Positions 20,481 through 30,080 of a stretch of 64,000 nucleotides of DNA are shown here, piece by piece. The notes under the pieces were generated by a model. That model did not search any database. It was not told the origin of the DNA and saw nothing but the letters and a program-made list of their open reading frames with translations. The DNA is from CAZSDP01 sp964605665 (GTDB taxonomy: Bacteria > Planctomycetota > UBA8108 > UBA1146), in contig CAZSDP010000013.1 of NCBI GenBank assembly GCA_964605665.1, forward strand, positions 1-64,000. The letters are read 5' to 3'. Position 1 is the first letter of the stretch. The number at the start of each line of letters is the position of its first letter. The position numbers and the translations under genes are program-made.

Positions 20481-21425
20481 TCAGCTGATCGCCAACATCC
20501 CCGCGACTTCATCTTGCCCACTCTTCACCGCGGCTGCAGAAGTCTTCAGCGCTTCTAAGTCACCAGGATCAAGTTCGAGCTCGATCACTCGCTCCACCCC
20601 GTTTGCACCGAGGATGACTGGCACGCCCACCCAAGTGGCATCGATTCCATACTCTCCCTCGAGACGGGTGCAGCAGGGCAGTATCCGCCGTTGATCGCGC
20701 ACGATCGACTCGACCATCGCCACCGCAGAGGCGCTGGGAGCATAGTAAGCGCTGCCCGTCTTGAGGAGGTTGACAATCTCTGCCCCCCCGTGGCGAGTTC
20801 GTACGATCAGCTCGTCGATCTTTTCTTTTGGCAAGAGTTGCGTGATCGGGATGCCACTGACCGAAGCGGTGCTCGCCAGAGGAACCATGCTGTCTCCATG
20901 GCCACCTAACACCATCGCTTGGACATCTTTGACGGAGACATCCAGCGCTTCACCGATGAAGCTTCGGTAGCGAGCAGTGTCGAGTACACCCGCCATGCCG
21001 ACAACTTTGTTCCGTGGTAGACCAGAGATCTCGTGGGCGACGAAGCACATCACGTCGAGCGGATTCGAAACGATGACGAGAAATGCATCTGGAGCCACCT
21101 CCATAATGCTCGAGACCACCTTTTGCATGATCTCTCCATTGACCTTGAGGAGATCGGAGCGATCCATTCCAGGCTTTCTCGGCATCCCTGCAGTGATGAC
21201 GACCGCATCGGCTCCCGCCAACGCCGCGTAGTCATTGGCTCCGACGACCCGGCTGTCGTAGCCGTAGACGGGACCGGCCTCAAAGATATCGAGCGCTTTC
21301 CCCTGCGGCATTCCTTCGACAATGTCGAGGAGCACCACGTCTCCCAGCTCTTTCTCAGCAATTCGCTGGGCCGCGGTTGAGCCGACAAATCCGCCGCCGA
21401 TCACTCCAATTTTCTTTCGAGACAT
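20481..21425 (-). CDS. mdh: Malate dehydrogenase (LDH-like type)
   Basis: NAD-dependent malate/oxaloacetate interconversion in the TCA cycle. 314 aa from the ATG at 21425 (MSRKKIGVIGGGFVGS), where the glycine-rich Rossmann motif begins at residue 7; the frame extends to 21476 without better support. The substrate loop GMPRKPGMDRSDLL has the Arg expected of malate dehydrogenase rather than the Gln of lactate dehydrogenase. The NPLD segment (VSNPLDVMCF) and the catalytic His in GGHGDSMVP are present. Last gene of sucC-sucD-mdh, 47 bases after sucD, and followed by a strong terminator. Confidence 0.96.
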   Translation of the reverse strand: MSRKKIGVIGGGFVGSTAAQRIAEKELGDVVLLDIVEGMPQGKALDIFEAGPVYGYDSRVVGANDYAALAGADAVVITAGMPRKPGMDRSDLLKVNGEIMQKVVSSIMEVAPDAFLVIVSNPLDVMCFVAHEISGLPRNKVVGMAGVLDTARYRSFIGEALDVSVKDVQAMVLGGHGDSMVPLASTASVSGIPITQLLPKEKIDELIVRTRHGGAEIVNLLKTGSAYYAPSASAVAMVESIVRDQRRILPCCTRLEGEYGIDATWVGVPVILGANGVERVIELELDPGDLEALKTSAAAVKSGQDEVAGMLAIS

Positions 21426-21472
21426 GCGTGCCTTTACTTTCGAGTATGAGTCATTCGTTTCGATTGGGGCTC

Positions 21473-22348
21473 TCAAGCACCCGCGAGTACTCCCGCAAGG
21501 GTCTCTCCAATGGTGGCCGGAGAATCAGCGACCGCGATCCCCGCTGCCTCCAGGGCCTTGGTTTTATCTGCCGCAGTTCCTTTTCCACCGGAAACGATGG
21601 CGCCAGCATGCCCCATTCGCTTTCCTGGAGGTGCAGTGCGACCTGCGATAAATCCAACGACGGGCTTCTTCATTTCAGATTTGACGAAGTCGGCACATTC
21701 CTCCTCGGCTGTTCCCCCGATCTCTCCGACCATGATCACCGCTTCTGTCGCTGGATCCTCGTTAAAGAGTTTCATCACATCGGAGAAGGTGCTCCCAATC
21801 ACGGGGTCCCCTCCGATCCCGACACAGGTGGACTGACCGATTCCGCGAACGGTGAGCTGATGCACTGCTTCGTAGGTCAAAGTTCCAGAGCGGGAGACCA
21901 CTCCGACTTTGCCCGGTTGATGAATAAACCCAGGCATGATGCCGATCTTGCACTCTCCAGGCGTGATCACCCCCGGGCAATTTGGGCCGACAAGTCGCAC
22001 ACCATTGGCGCGAACCGCAGCCTTCGCCTTGACCATGTCGAGAGTCGGGATCCCCTCAGTGATACAGACGATGAGGCCAATCCCCGCCTCCGCTGCTTCG
22101 ACAATCGCCGATCCGGCGAAGGGTGCCGGCACAAAAATCACGCTGGTATCGGCAGAGGTTTCAGCGATCGCTTCGCTGACCGTATCGAACACCGGGCGGT
22201 TGAGATGAGTCTGCCCCCCCCGCTTCGGGGTCACCCCACCCACGATGTTGGTCCCATACTCAAGACACTGCTCGGCGTGAAAGGTGCCCGTCTTCCCGGT
22301 GAATCCTTGAACGATCACTCGCGAGTCTTTATTGACCAGGATGCTCAT
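21473..22348 (-). CDS. sucD: Succinyl-CoA ligase (ADP/GDP-forming) alpha subunit
   Basis: Alpha subunit of succinyl-CoA synthetase, which couples succinyl-CoA cleavage to nucleotide triphosphate formation. Start at ATG 22348 (MSILVNKDSRVIVQGFTG), overlapping the sucC stop by four bases (ATGA); the longer frame upstream is inside sucC. Length 291 aa, normal. CoA-binding QGFTGKTGTFH at the N-terminus, VGPNCPGVITPGECKIGIMPG in the middle, and the active-site phosphohistidine in GHAGAIVSGG (H247). Confidence 0.97.
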   Translation of the reverse strand: MSILVNKDSRVIVQGFTGKTGTFHAEQCLEYGTNIVGGVTPKRGGQTHLNRPVFDTVSEAIAETSADTSVIFVPAPFAGSAIVEAAEAGIGLIVCITEGIPTLDMVKAKAAVRANGVRLVGPNCPGVITPGECKIGIMPGFIHQPGKVGVVSRSGTLTYEAVHQLTVRGIGQSTCVGIGGDPVIGSTFSDVMKLFNEDPATEAVIMVGEIGGTAEEECADFVKSEMKKPVVGFIAGRTAPPGKRMGHAGAIVSGGKGTAADKTKALEAAGIAVADSPATIGETLAGVLAGA

Positions 22349-23517
22349 TGGGTGACTCCCTTCGCCGCAGCCACCGCCTTCTGGGCTGCGTCTGCGAGAT
22401 CGTCCGCAGAGGTGATGTCGAGACCTGACCCCGCGAGGAGCTGCTTGCCTTCTTCCACTCTGTTCCCCTCCAGGCGAACCACCAAGGGAACTCCGAGCTT
22501 GGTACTCTTCGCGGCCTCGATAATCCCTTCGGCGATTAGATCGCAACGGACTATCCCACCGAAGATATTGACCAAAATCGCCTTCACCTCGGGGTCATCG
22601 AGAATGATCTTAAATGCTTCTGAAACCCGCTCAGCGGTGGCGTCTCCACCGACGTCGAGAAAGTTGGCCGGCTCTCCACCATGCAGCTTGATGATGTCCA
22701 TCGTCGCCATGGCGAGACCTGCTCCATTCACCATGCAACCGATGTCTCCGTCCATCGAAATGTAGGAGAGATCCCACTCGCTGGCTCTCAGCTCTCGAGG
22801 ATCTTCTTCATCGACGTCGCGTAGTTCCACATTCGCCTGGTGCCGAAAGAGTGCGTTGTCATCGAAGTTAATCTTGGCATCGAGAGCAATCACGCTTCCG
22901 GACCCGGTCACCACTAACGGATTGACCTCTGCCAAAGAACAGTCTTCTGCGACGAAGGCTTTCGCGAGCGCAACGGCGAGAACGCCGAACTCGTCGGCGG
23001 TCGAACCGCTCAACCCGACTCTTCCGGCCAACGCCACCGCTTCATTCAGTGTGACTCCCTGGTCAGGGTCGAAGGGCAGAAAGTGGATCTTCTCTGGGGT
23101 CTTTGCTGCGACCTCTTCGATGTCCATTCCGCCTTCTGCGCTCACCATGATCACGGGGCACTCTTTGGCTCGGTCGATCACCAAGCCAAGATAGAGTTCA
23201 CTGGCGATGTCACAGCCTTCTTCGACGATGATCTTGCGTACTTTTTGTCCATCCGGGCCGGTCTGGTGAGTCACCAGCTGCATACCCAAAATCGAGTCTG
23301 CCGCCGCACGAACCGCTTCAAGACTATCGACGACTTTTACTCCGCCGCCTTTACCTCGGCCGCCAGCGTGGATCTGAGCTTTCACAACCCAAGGTCCACT
23401 TCCTAACTCCGTGGCGCGGCTCACCGCCTCGTCAACCGTCAGGGCGAGACCGAAGCGCGGCACGGGTACACCGTGACGAGCTAACAAGGTCTTCGCCTGA
23501 TACTCATGGATTTTCAT
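22345..23517 (-). CDS. sucC: Succinyl-CoA ligase beta subunit
   Basis: ATP-grasp beta subunit of succinyl-CoA synthetase, 390 aa. Start at ATG 23517 (MKIHEYQAKTLLARHGVPVP), the standard N-terminus of the family; an extra 14 codons upstream have no support. Motifs: VVKAQIHAGGRGKGGGVKV (nucleotide-binding), EVNPLVVTGSG, and NGAGLAMATMDIIKLHGGEPANFLDVGG (CoA ligase domain). First gene of sucC-sucD-mdh, with a GGAG 12 bases upstream. The operon lies divergent from a large lipoprotein gene. Confidence 0.97.
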   Translation of the reverse strand: MKIHEYQAKTLLARHGVPVPRFGLALTVDEAVSRATELGSGPWVVKAQIHAGGRGKGGGVKVVDSLEAVRAAADSILGMQLVTHQTGPDGQKVRKIIVEEGCDIASELYLGLVIDRAKECPVIMVSAEGGMDIEEVAAKTPEKIHFLPFDPDQGVTLNEAVALAGRVGLSGSTADEFGVLAVALAKAFVAEDCSLAEVNPLVVTGSGSVIALDAKINFDDNALFRHQANVELRDVDEEDPRELRASEWDLSYISMDGDIGCMVNGAGLAMATMDIIKLHGGEPANFLDVGGDATAERVSEAFKIILDDPEVKAILVNIFGGIVRCDLIAEGIIEAAKSTKLGVPLVVRLEGNRVEEGKQLLAGSGLDITSADDLADAAQKAVAAAKGVTQ

Positions 23518-23969
23518 CGCAACCAAACTCTCCGTTGGAAAAGTCATCTTCGACGACAAATCGAACTACGAAACGTGTGCAAAAGCGCGGGATCGGAAGA
23601 CGGTCGGCAATAGGACACCGATCTCGAAACAATGGCGCTGGAGGCTCTATACTAGATTCCCCCAACATGTGCACCACACCGTCGGCAAGAAATGAGAGAT
23701 CCACTCCCGGAAACTCGAGCGTGGTCCCTACCCCCGCGAAGCTCGGACATGATGAGCCGGTGAGAATGCCCTGGCAAGGAAACTGGGCCGTTTGACGCCC
23801 TCTGCGGCCCAGCACTCCTCCGTCGGCAACGCGTGAACGCGGCTCTCCCCCACCCCATAGCAAATTGGCTTCTTCCAACAGTCAAGTCCACCCCTGCGCG
23901 GGGTCGATATCAGAGTTGGAGTCTCCGGTCTACCCGGAGAACCTGCCCGCTGCTCGAAAGGAACCCCCA
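23518..23969. other. Divergent intergenic region sucC / TPR lipoprotein
   Basis: 452 bases without a supported gene. A TATACT (23648-23653) that reads TAGTAT on the opposite strand could be a -10 on either strand, but no good -35 is paired with it. Just before the lipoprotein start there are two small hairpins: CCCC/GGGG around 23891-23903 and TCTCCGG/CCGGAGA at 23922-23940. Confidence 0.5.
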
Positions 23970-26378
23970 ATGCTGCGATCTCACAATCGTCATCGACGCT
24001 CTGGGTGCTTGGCGGTGATCGTCCTCCTCACCCTCGCTGGGTGTTCAGGATCTGCCCCTTCCCCGACAAATGACCCTCTCACCAGCTTCGATCCCTCGGA
24101 AGACCCCTCGTCGCAACTCGAACACCTCTCTGAACGAATTGCGGCTTCAAGTCACGAGATCGATGCGCGGATACGACGGGCGGAGCTCCTCTTCTCCCTC
24201 GAACGGTTTGAAGAGGCGGGAGATGCTTGGGACGAGTTACTCTCTCGTCGGCTCAAGCGAAAGATCCGTCAAAGCGCAGTGATCGGCCGAGCAACTTCTT
24301 ATGAAACCGCGTGCGGCCCTCTGCGAGTCCTCGATGAAACAGACTTACGTGGTCATCGCCTTGCAGAGTCATCTCTCAATGCCTGGAAGTCCTACGCGAA
24401 GTCGATCGATGAGCGTCAGGGCGCCCTGGGTGAAATCCGGGCGCTCTATCGTATGGGGAGAAACGAAGAGGCGATCAAGCGACTCGCCCCTTTCGAAAAT
24501 CGAAGCCTCCCTCTCTCTGAAGAGCGATGCCTCGGTTTACTCTTCGAAGAGCAGCAGGGTGCAAACCCCCGATCGGTGATTCGAAGCCTCGATGAATTCG
24601 CTCGCTCTACCGAACCTCAAGCACGCGAGCTCGCCATCAGCCAGCTGATCCGACTCTCAGAAACTGCAGACGAACTGGAATTCGCACACACCGCAGAAGG
24701 CCTCCTGGTCCGATTGAGTCGAGAGTCTCTCCACCAATCCAAGAACTTGGCAAGCTGGAAATCAGAGAGATCTCAGACAAAGGAAGATCGCCTCGCCGAT
24801 GCACACCGCAAACGCGCCATCAATGAAACTAAACTCTCCCTCGACCGAGGACTCACTCTTGAAGCTTGGCGGTCACTAGAGCCGCTCGTACGAGGACAGG
24901 GAGAGGGATCACCGGAGTTGGTAGAGCTGGTCAATCTCTGTTGCACCCAGCTCTGTGATCTCTGCCGAGAGAAGCTTGAGATCGGCGACCTCGAAGCTGC
25001 TGATCGAATTGCGACCGAGATTCGTGCTCTCCCACACTCCTGGCTGAGCGAAAATGAGGTCGCCTGTGCCCAAGAGTCACTCCGAATCCACCAGATCGCC
25101 ACGATTCGTGAGCAAGCAACAGAGACTCTCGAAAAGGCGAGAGCGGCGGTTCAGGATCGTAGAGCTACGGATGCACTTCGAATGCTCGAGCCGCTTCTCG
25201 ACGAGTTTCCAGCCGAGCTGATCCCTGAAGTTCAGATGATTCGCGCCCGCGCACTCTCGCAGCGCGGTGAGGCAGAGGAGGCCTTATCTCTCTTAGAACG
25301 CTACGGGCCATTTACTGAACCAGTCGTTCAGCGTCTTCATGCAGGCTTACTTGCAGATGTAGGAAGAGGTGAAGAAGCGGAAGCGATTCTCGAGAGCCTA
25401 CCTCTCAAGTACTTCAATGTGGAAGCATTCGATGCTCTGCTCGTCGCCTTGGAGACTCAAGCAAAGTGGGAGAAGCTCATCGCTCGGCTCAACACGTTGG
25501 GTGGCGAGATCCCCCAGAGATATCGCCCGATCCGACTGAGGGCAGTCATCGGAGCGGCCAAGAGAAAAATCGACAACCTCGATCCGCAAGGAGCCATTCA
25601 ACTTCTCGAAGGAAGTCTCGACGAGAACGAAATACTCTCAGGAGGTGCAGGACCCCTGCTCATTCAAGCGCTGCTCGAAACGAATAATGTCGACGGCGCG
25701 CTTGGCATTCTTACCGACGACAATCACACCTTCGAAAACATGCCAGCGAATCTCGTCATGATGGTAGAGAAGCAAGCTGGCAGCCGGCTAAAAGCGGATC
25801 AGCGCTTTCAGTTACTCCGGCGCCTTCCGGAATGGGAGCGCGACCGTTCCACAACAGAGTTTCTTTCTAAGAACTGGCCGCGGTTCGGCGCGTATCTTCC
25901 CGATCCTGGCTCTTACGAGGCGACTTTCCAGGTCCGGAGGTTTGGTGACGAGGCAGAGGTTTTGAGCGACTCGACCCGACGCTCTCGAATCGAATGGAAG
26001 AATGCCTATTTCGTCGTTCAGTCGCGCGGAAGTGAAACTGAGACGTGGAGGACCGACGGGGACATTTGGATCAGAACGACTGGGAAATACGAGGCTTGGA
26101 TTCCGATTCGCGCAGAGGATACCCCTCCTCTTGAGTTGATCGAATCACCGGACGGTGTCACTGCGCAAATCGTAGAGGCCGGTCATACGATCACCACCCG
26201 AGATCGCAAATTCCACGGTTGCCTCGGAATCGACATCAAGCTCCCCACACTTGGCCCAGACGAGAAGATCAGAATCGATCTCGCACCTAAAATCGGTGAA
26301 GTAATGGTGCGCAGATATGAAGGGCATCGTGTCATCGAGCAATCAGACCTACTCGATTGGACAAGGCTCCGAAACTGA
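23970..26378 (+). CDS. Large TPR-like lipoprotein, function unknown
   Basis: 802-aa exported protein; ATG at 23970 with AAGGA about seven bases upstream. The N-terminus (MLRSHNRHRRSGCLAVIVLLTLAGCSG) is a lipoprotein signal with lipobox LAGC. From ~50 to ~640 it is almost all helical with repeated A/L/E/R patterns resembling TPR or Sel1-like repeats (LFSLERFEEAGDAWDELL, EALSLLERYGPFTEP, AIQLLEGSL). The final ~160 residues differ, with beta-strand character (YEATFQVRRFGDEAEVL, WRTDGDIWIRTTGKYEAWIPI), and may be a separate binding domain. I cannot name a family. It converges with another repeat protein on a shared terminator. Confidence 0.8.
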   Translation: MLRSHNRHRRSGCLAVIVLLTLAGCSGSAPSPTNDPLTSFDPSEDPSSQLEHLSERIAASSHEIDARIRRAELLFSLERFEEAGDAWDELLSRRLKRKIRQSAVIGRATSYETACGPLRVLDETDLRGHRLAESSLNAWKSYAKSIDERQGALGEIRALYRMGRNEEAIKRLAPFENRSLPLSEERCLGLLFEEQQGANPRSVIRSLDEFARSTEPQARELAISQLIRLSETADELEFAHTAEGLLVRLSRESLHQSKNLASWKSERSQTKEDRLADAHRKRAINETKLSLDRGLTLEAWRSLEPLVRGQGEGSPELVELVNLCCTQLCDLCREKLEIGDLEAADRIATEIRALPHSWLSENEVACAQESLRIHQIATIREQATETLEKARAAVQDRRATDALRMLEPLLDEFPAELIPEVQMIRARALSQRGEAEEALSLLERYGPFTEPVVQRLHAGLLADVGRGEEAEAILESLPLKYFNVEAFDALLVALETQAKWEKLIARLNTLGGEIPQRYRPIRLRAVIGAAKRKIDNLDPQGAIQLLEGSLDENEILSGGAGPLLIQALLETNNVDGALGILTDDNHTFENMPANLVMMVEKQAGSRLKADQRFQLLRRLPEWERDRSTTEFLSKNWPRFGAYLPDPGSYEATFQVRRFGDEAEVLSDSTRRSRIEWKNAYFVVQSRGSETETWRTDGDIWIRTTGKYEAWIPIRAEDTPPLELIESPDGVTAQIVEAGHTITTRDRKFHGCLGIDIKLPTLGPDEKIRIDLAPKIGEVMVRRYEGHRVIEQSDLLDWTRLRN

Positions 26379-26394
26379 TCACTCAATACTGTTG

Positions 26395-26446
26395 GACGAA
26401 AAAACCGGCGCAGGCTCCAGAGTGAAGCCTGCGCCGGTTTTCTTTA
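26395..26446. terminator. Bidirectional intrinsic terminator
   Basis: Perfect 16-bp hairpin: arms AAAACCGGCGCAGGCT (26401-26416) and AGCCTGCGCCGGTTTT (26426-26441), nine-base loop. An A-run precedes and a T-run follows, so it can terminate both the plus-strand lipoprotein gene and the converging minus-strand gene. Confidence 0.92.
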
Positions 26447-26472
26447 GATTCTTGTGATACTTCGCGGTGAGC

Positions 26473-28437
26473 TCAGTTGTCCTGAGATTCCAGGAGGCGC
26501 TCGATCACTCGCTCGAGGGTATCGGTTCCATCCGGGACTTCCGTGGATAGTTTCGCCTGACGGAGATGCTGCAATGCGACGGTCGCTTCCCCGAGTGCCA
26601 CAGAAATCACGGCCATTTGATAGTGGAACCGACCGATTTCAACATCGAGACGATTTCGAATGTCGCGTAAGGAACGATTGTGGTCTCGTGTGCTGAAGGG
26701 CAACTCGGCATCGTAAGGAAGAGAAGTGAGGTCGAGAAGAGTCTGGGCATCCCGATATCGCTCAAGGGCCTCGATGCCTTCGCCAAAAGAGTCTCTGGCT
26801 TCTGACAGCGCCTCTCGTCTTTGCGCCGCGTCCTCGCCGCTGATCAGCAAACCCTGCTGATAGCGAACCATGCCGAGTTCGTACCAAGCACCAGAGAAGG
26901 TCGGATCGGTCTCTACTGCTTTGAGTAATGAACGGCGGGCCATGTCGTAGTCACGGCCGAGTTGGTAGATTCGTCCAAGGTGGAAGTAACACAATCTCCG
27001 CAAGGACTCCTCGCCGGTCGCCTCTTCACGCCCCAGCGCCTGACGGAAATAGTCAATTCCCGCTTGTGGATCCTTGCGATAGGTGTAGGCGATAATTCCG
27101 AGGCTGATCAGTGGAGCTGCCGCGGTCGGATCTTCCTGGTGAGCGCGCTCGAAGAAGCCGCTCGCCGACTCTTGCTGACCGCGGGCACGTGCAAGCATTC
27201 CTTGCCGCCACAAGTCAGCTGCACGCCGTCTACGCGGGCTTTCCTCTCCCTCGACCAGCGATTCGCGAACCGAATCTTCGATCACGCCCCGGTTTTGATC
27301 CCACCAATTTCGCCACTGTTGAACCGCCTCAGCGCGACTTTCCGGGGTACCGTTCGGGTCGTAGCCAAAATTCTCACCGCTGTATTCTCGAAGTCTCTGA
27401 AGAGCGAATGCCGCTGCGCTGACTTCGCCATGGAGACCTTCTCCACGAGCCTCGATCTCCAGTGTCTCGATCAAGGTGGGTATACCGAGGTAAATTCCGT
27501 TATCCCCCAGGGCGACAGCAACTGCAAATTGAGCACGCCCCTCCGCCACGGAGTAAGCCGTGATCAGTTCCTGAACTCTGTGCATCCTTCCGAGAACATC
27601 GATCGAGAAGGACCGCACCTCTTTGGGCTGATTCGGATCTAACAACAACAAGCCCAGCAAGGGATAGAGATCGCTTCCGGTCTCGACGAGTGCTTCTCGC
27701 AACACCTCGACACGGGTCGTGGGATGAGCCTGCATCAAGTCTGACAGAAGATTGGGAAGCTTCTCCTCGATTCCCACTGGAACCACCACCCGAAAACGCT
27801 CCTCGAGTATCAAGCTCTTCAGGGTCTCATTAGGTCCTTCAGCTTCGATCGACTTTTCCATCGCGGAGAGGGCGAAGAAACCTGCGTCCCTCAGAGTCTG
27901 CGAGCCGCTCGCCACTTCGAGCTTTTCCCCTGACCGAACCTCAGCAATCGCCTTCTCAATCACTTGCTGAAAGCCAAGCCTCGGAGTAAATCGCCCGTCA
28001 CTAGTGATTCCGCTCGGAGGAATTGTTCGCTGCACTTCTTTTTCGGGATATCGAGCCTCACCAGCGGCAAGCTCCACCACCCACTCGAGCGTCTCGGGAA
28101 CGAAGCTCACGTTACCGCCAATTTCATGCCCACCATTGAGAACGATAATCAACCGCCCTCGGGTACTCGCAGCATCCTCATCGGGAATGAGGACCCAAGA
28201 GTCGACTTCACTCTTCGGGAACTGCTTCGAGCCCAGAGATCGCTGAATCTCCAAATACTGGTTTCTGAGGTCGTAGACTCTTCCTTCGAGTCGTTCGCCG
28301 GTGTGCATCACCAGGCGCATTCGTTCTCCCGAGGCATCCGCCATACTCGAGAAGGCGAGAAGAATCGTCAGTGCGATTCCCCAATCTTTGACAATCCTCT
28401 TGGTGCAACTCATGAAGAGCGCAAACCGCACTCGCAT
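26473..28437 (-). CDS. Exported HEAT/TPR repeat protein
   Basis: 654 aa from ATG 28437, which has GAGAGGA about nine bases upstream. The N-terminus MRVRFALFMSC... followed by WGIALTILLAFSSMADASG is a signal peptide. Residues ~40-160 are beta-rich (RLVMHTGERLEGRVYDLRNQ), like a small barrel or Sm-type fold. Then comes a helical section with HEAT-like repeats (VLREALVETGSDLYPLLGLLLLDPNQPKEVRSF, IPTLIETLEIEARG) and a WRNWWDQNR stretch. The C-terminal third has three to four clear TPRs (LGRIYQLGRDYDMARRSLLKAVETDP, SGAWYELGMVRYQQGLL). Probably periplasmic and involved in protein interactions; function unknown. Similar multi-repeat exported proteins are common in planctomycetes. Confidence 0.8.
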   Translation of the reverse strand: MRVRFALFMSCTKRIVKDWGIALTILLAFSSMADASGERMRLVMHTGERLEGRVYDLRNQYLEIQRSLGSKQFPKSEVDSWVLIPDEDAASTRGRLIIVLNGGHEIGGNVSFVPETLEWVVELAAGEARYPEKEVQRTIPPSGITSDGRFTPRLGFQQVIEKAIAEVRSGEKLEVASGSQTLRDAGFFALSAMEKSIEAEGPNETLKSLILEERFRVVVPVGIEEKLPNLLSDLMQAHPTTRVEVLREALVETGSDLYPLLGLLLLDPNQPKEVRSFSIDVLGRMHRVQELITAYSVAEGRAQFAVAVALGDNGIYLGIPTLIETLEIEARGEGLHGEVSAAAFALQRLREYSGENFGYDPNGTPESRAEAVQQWRNWWDQNRGVIEDSVRESLVEGEESPRRRRAADLWRQGMLARARGQQESASGFFERAHQEDPTAAAPLISLGIIAYTYRKDPQAGIDYFRQALGREEATGEESLRRLCYFHLGRIYQLGRDYDMARRSLLKAVETDPTFSGAWYELGMVRYQQGLLISGEDAAQRREALSEARDSFGEGIEALERYRDAQTLLDLTSLPYDAELPFSTRDHNRSLRDIRNRLDVEIGRFHYQMAVISVALGEATVALQHLRQAKLSTEVPDGTDTLERVIERLLESQDN

Positions 28438-28590
28438 CAATCGTTCCTCTCTCGAGTCCTCAATGGGACAGACCAAAACTCGGGCAAACGCGGTTCACAG
28501 ATCGACCTCATCTTGCCCAAACAATGGCTTACGCAAATTCGGAGCAGTCTCCCGGTCCTCTCAGTCTTCGGTCCAGAGGTCACCCTCTTG

Positions 28591-30006
28591 TCACGACTCA
28601 CTCTCAGCCAGGAGTTCTTTGATCGAATACTTCTTGTAAAGATGCCTCAACTGGTCATAGGTGAGATCTAGATCCTCCGCAGCTGCCCGCTGATTTCCGC
28701 TAGATCGGAGGAGAGCATCGAGCACGAGTTGGCGCTCGAATGCCTCGATGCGCTCCTTGAATCCGCCTGCGCTCTGCTCTCGATCTTCGAGTTCCAAGGC
28801 GACTTCAGCAGCCTCGATCTTCGAGTCGGTGCCGGAGCAAAGAACTCTCTCGACGACGTTCTTCAATTGACGGACATTTCCCGGCCAGGGATATCGCGAC
28901 AAAACCTTGAGCGCTCCATCTGTGAAACTACGCTCCGAGACCCAAGGTACTTCGGCGCAAATCCGAGTGCGAAAGTGCTCCACCAGTAGTGGTACATCTC
29001 CATGACGGTCTTTTAGCAAAGGCAGTCTCAGCTCTTTGAAGCTCAACCGATCGTATAGATCTGGCCGAAAAGTCCCTTCTTTCATCATCGACTCGAGATC
29101 GGCATTGGTCGCAGCCACGACCCGAACGTCTGTTTCGATCGTTTCGGTCCCCGCAACCCGCTCGAACTTCTGATACTCGAGAACCCTGAGAATCTTCTCT
29201 TGGAAGTCCTGAGCCATGTTGCCAATCTCGTCGAGGAAGAGGGTCCCGCCATCGGCTTGTTCGAAACGCCCAATCTTGCGTCGATCTGCTCCGGTGAACG
29301 CACCCTTCTCGTGACCGAAGAGCTCGCTCTCCAGCAGATTCCCATGGAACGCGGCGCAATTGACCGTAACAAACGGCTTCTTGGCGCGATCGCTGTGGTA
29401 ATGGATGAATGCAGCAATCAGCTCTTTGCCCGTTCCCCGCTCTCCGCGAATCAAGACCGGCCGCGGGATGGGAGCCACCCGGCGAGCCTCTTCGATCACT
29501 TGCTGAAATGCTTCGCTCTCTCCGACGAAGGTGTATTGCTCTCGAAATGCCTCTTCGTAGAGATCGACCTTCTGCCGCAATTCACAGTTTTCAACGCCGA
29601 GTACGCGCAGTTCCTCCAACAGCCCTTTAAGTCTTCGGACCTTCTCGACCGAGGACTCGAGGTTCTGCTCGATATAGGTGTCCTTTTCGAGAACTTCGGC
29701 GGCACCGAGTCGAATTGCTTCTGCGCCATCCGACACCGACCCCTCACCAGTCAAGAGCATCACTGGGACGCTCTCTCGAATCTCCTTCATCTTCTTCAGA
29801 ATCTGAAAGCCGATCTTCTCGCCCCCGAAATCGAGATCGAGCAAGACGAGGAAGAGCTGTTCACACTCTTTTTCAAATGTGCTGACCGCATCATCGAGCC
29901 CCTCCGCTTCAAGGACTTGATGCCCCAATTCTTCGAGAACACCTTTGACGTAATCTCGTAATGGTGCCTGGTCATCGACAATTAAAATCTTCTCTGTCTT
30001 GCTCAC
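28591..30006 (-). CDS. Sigma-54-dependent response regulator
   Basis: 471-aa NtrC-type activator. Receiver domain with acidic D11/D12 and phosphoacceptor D57 (VLLDLDF), T86 and K108. A predicted coiled coil (~115-155) links to the AAA+ domain, Walker A GERGTGKE at 188-195, with GAFTGA at 235-240. A Fis-type HTH ends it (NQRAAAEDLDLTYDQLRHLYKKY). All residues for sigma-54 activation are present. It follows the TPR-kinase gene by 74 bases and is probably its partner. Confidence 0.93.
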   Translation of the reverse strand: MSKTEKILIVDDQAPLRDYVKGVLEELGHQVLEAEGLDDAVSTFEKECEQLFLVLLDLDFGGEKIGFQILKKMKEIRESVPVMLLTGEGSVSDGAEAIRLGAAEVLEKDTYIEQNLESSVEKVRRLKGLLEELRVLGVENCELRQKVDLYEEAFREQYTFVGESEAFQQVIEEARRVAPIPRPVLIRGERGTGKELIAAFIHYHSDRAKKPFVTVNCAAFHGNLLESELFGHEKGAFTGADRRKIGRFEQADGGTLFLDEIGNMAQDFQEKILRVLEYQKFERVAGTETIETDVRVVAATNADLESMMKEGTFRPDLYDRLSFKELRLPLLKDRHGDVPLLVEHFRTRICAEVPWVSERSFTDGALKVLSRYPWPGNVRQLKNVVERVLCSGTDSKIEAAEVALELEDREQSAGGFKERIEAFERQLVLDALLRSSGNQRAAAEDLDLTYDQLRHLYKKYSIKELLAESES

Positions 30007-30080
30007 GTTGAAGATCTACTTTCCACGGCCATCTGATTCGGCCAATCGTCCAGTGCTCTCAATCGGAGAGAACGCTCTCG

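Noticed and set aside
21377..22765. 462-codon plus-strand frame opposite sucD and sucC
   Set aside because: It lies entirely antisense to well-conserved TCA genes and its translation is low-complexity and Arg/Ser-rich, the pattern of a shadow frame.
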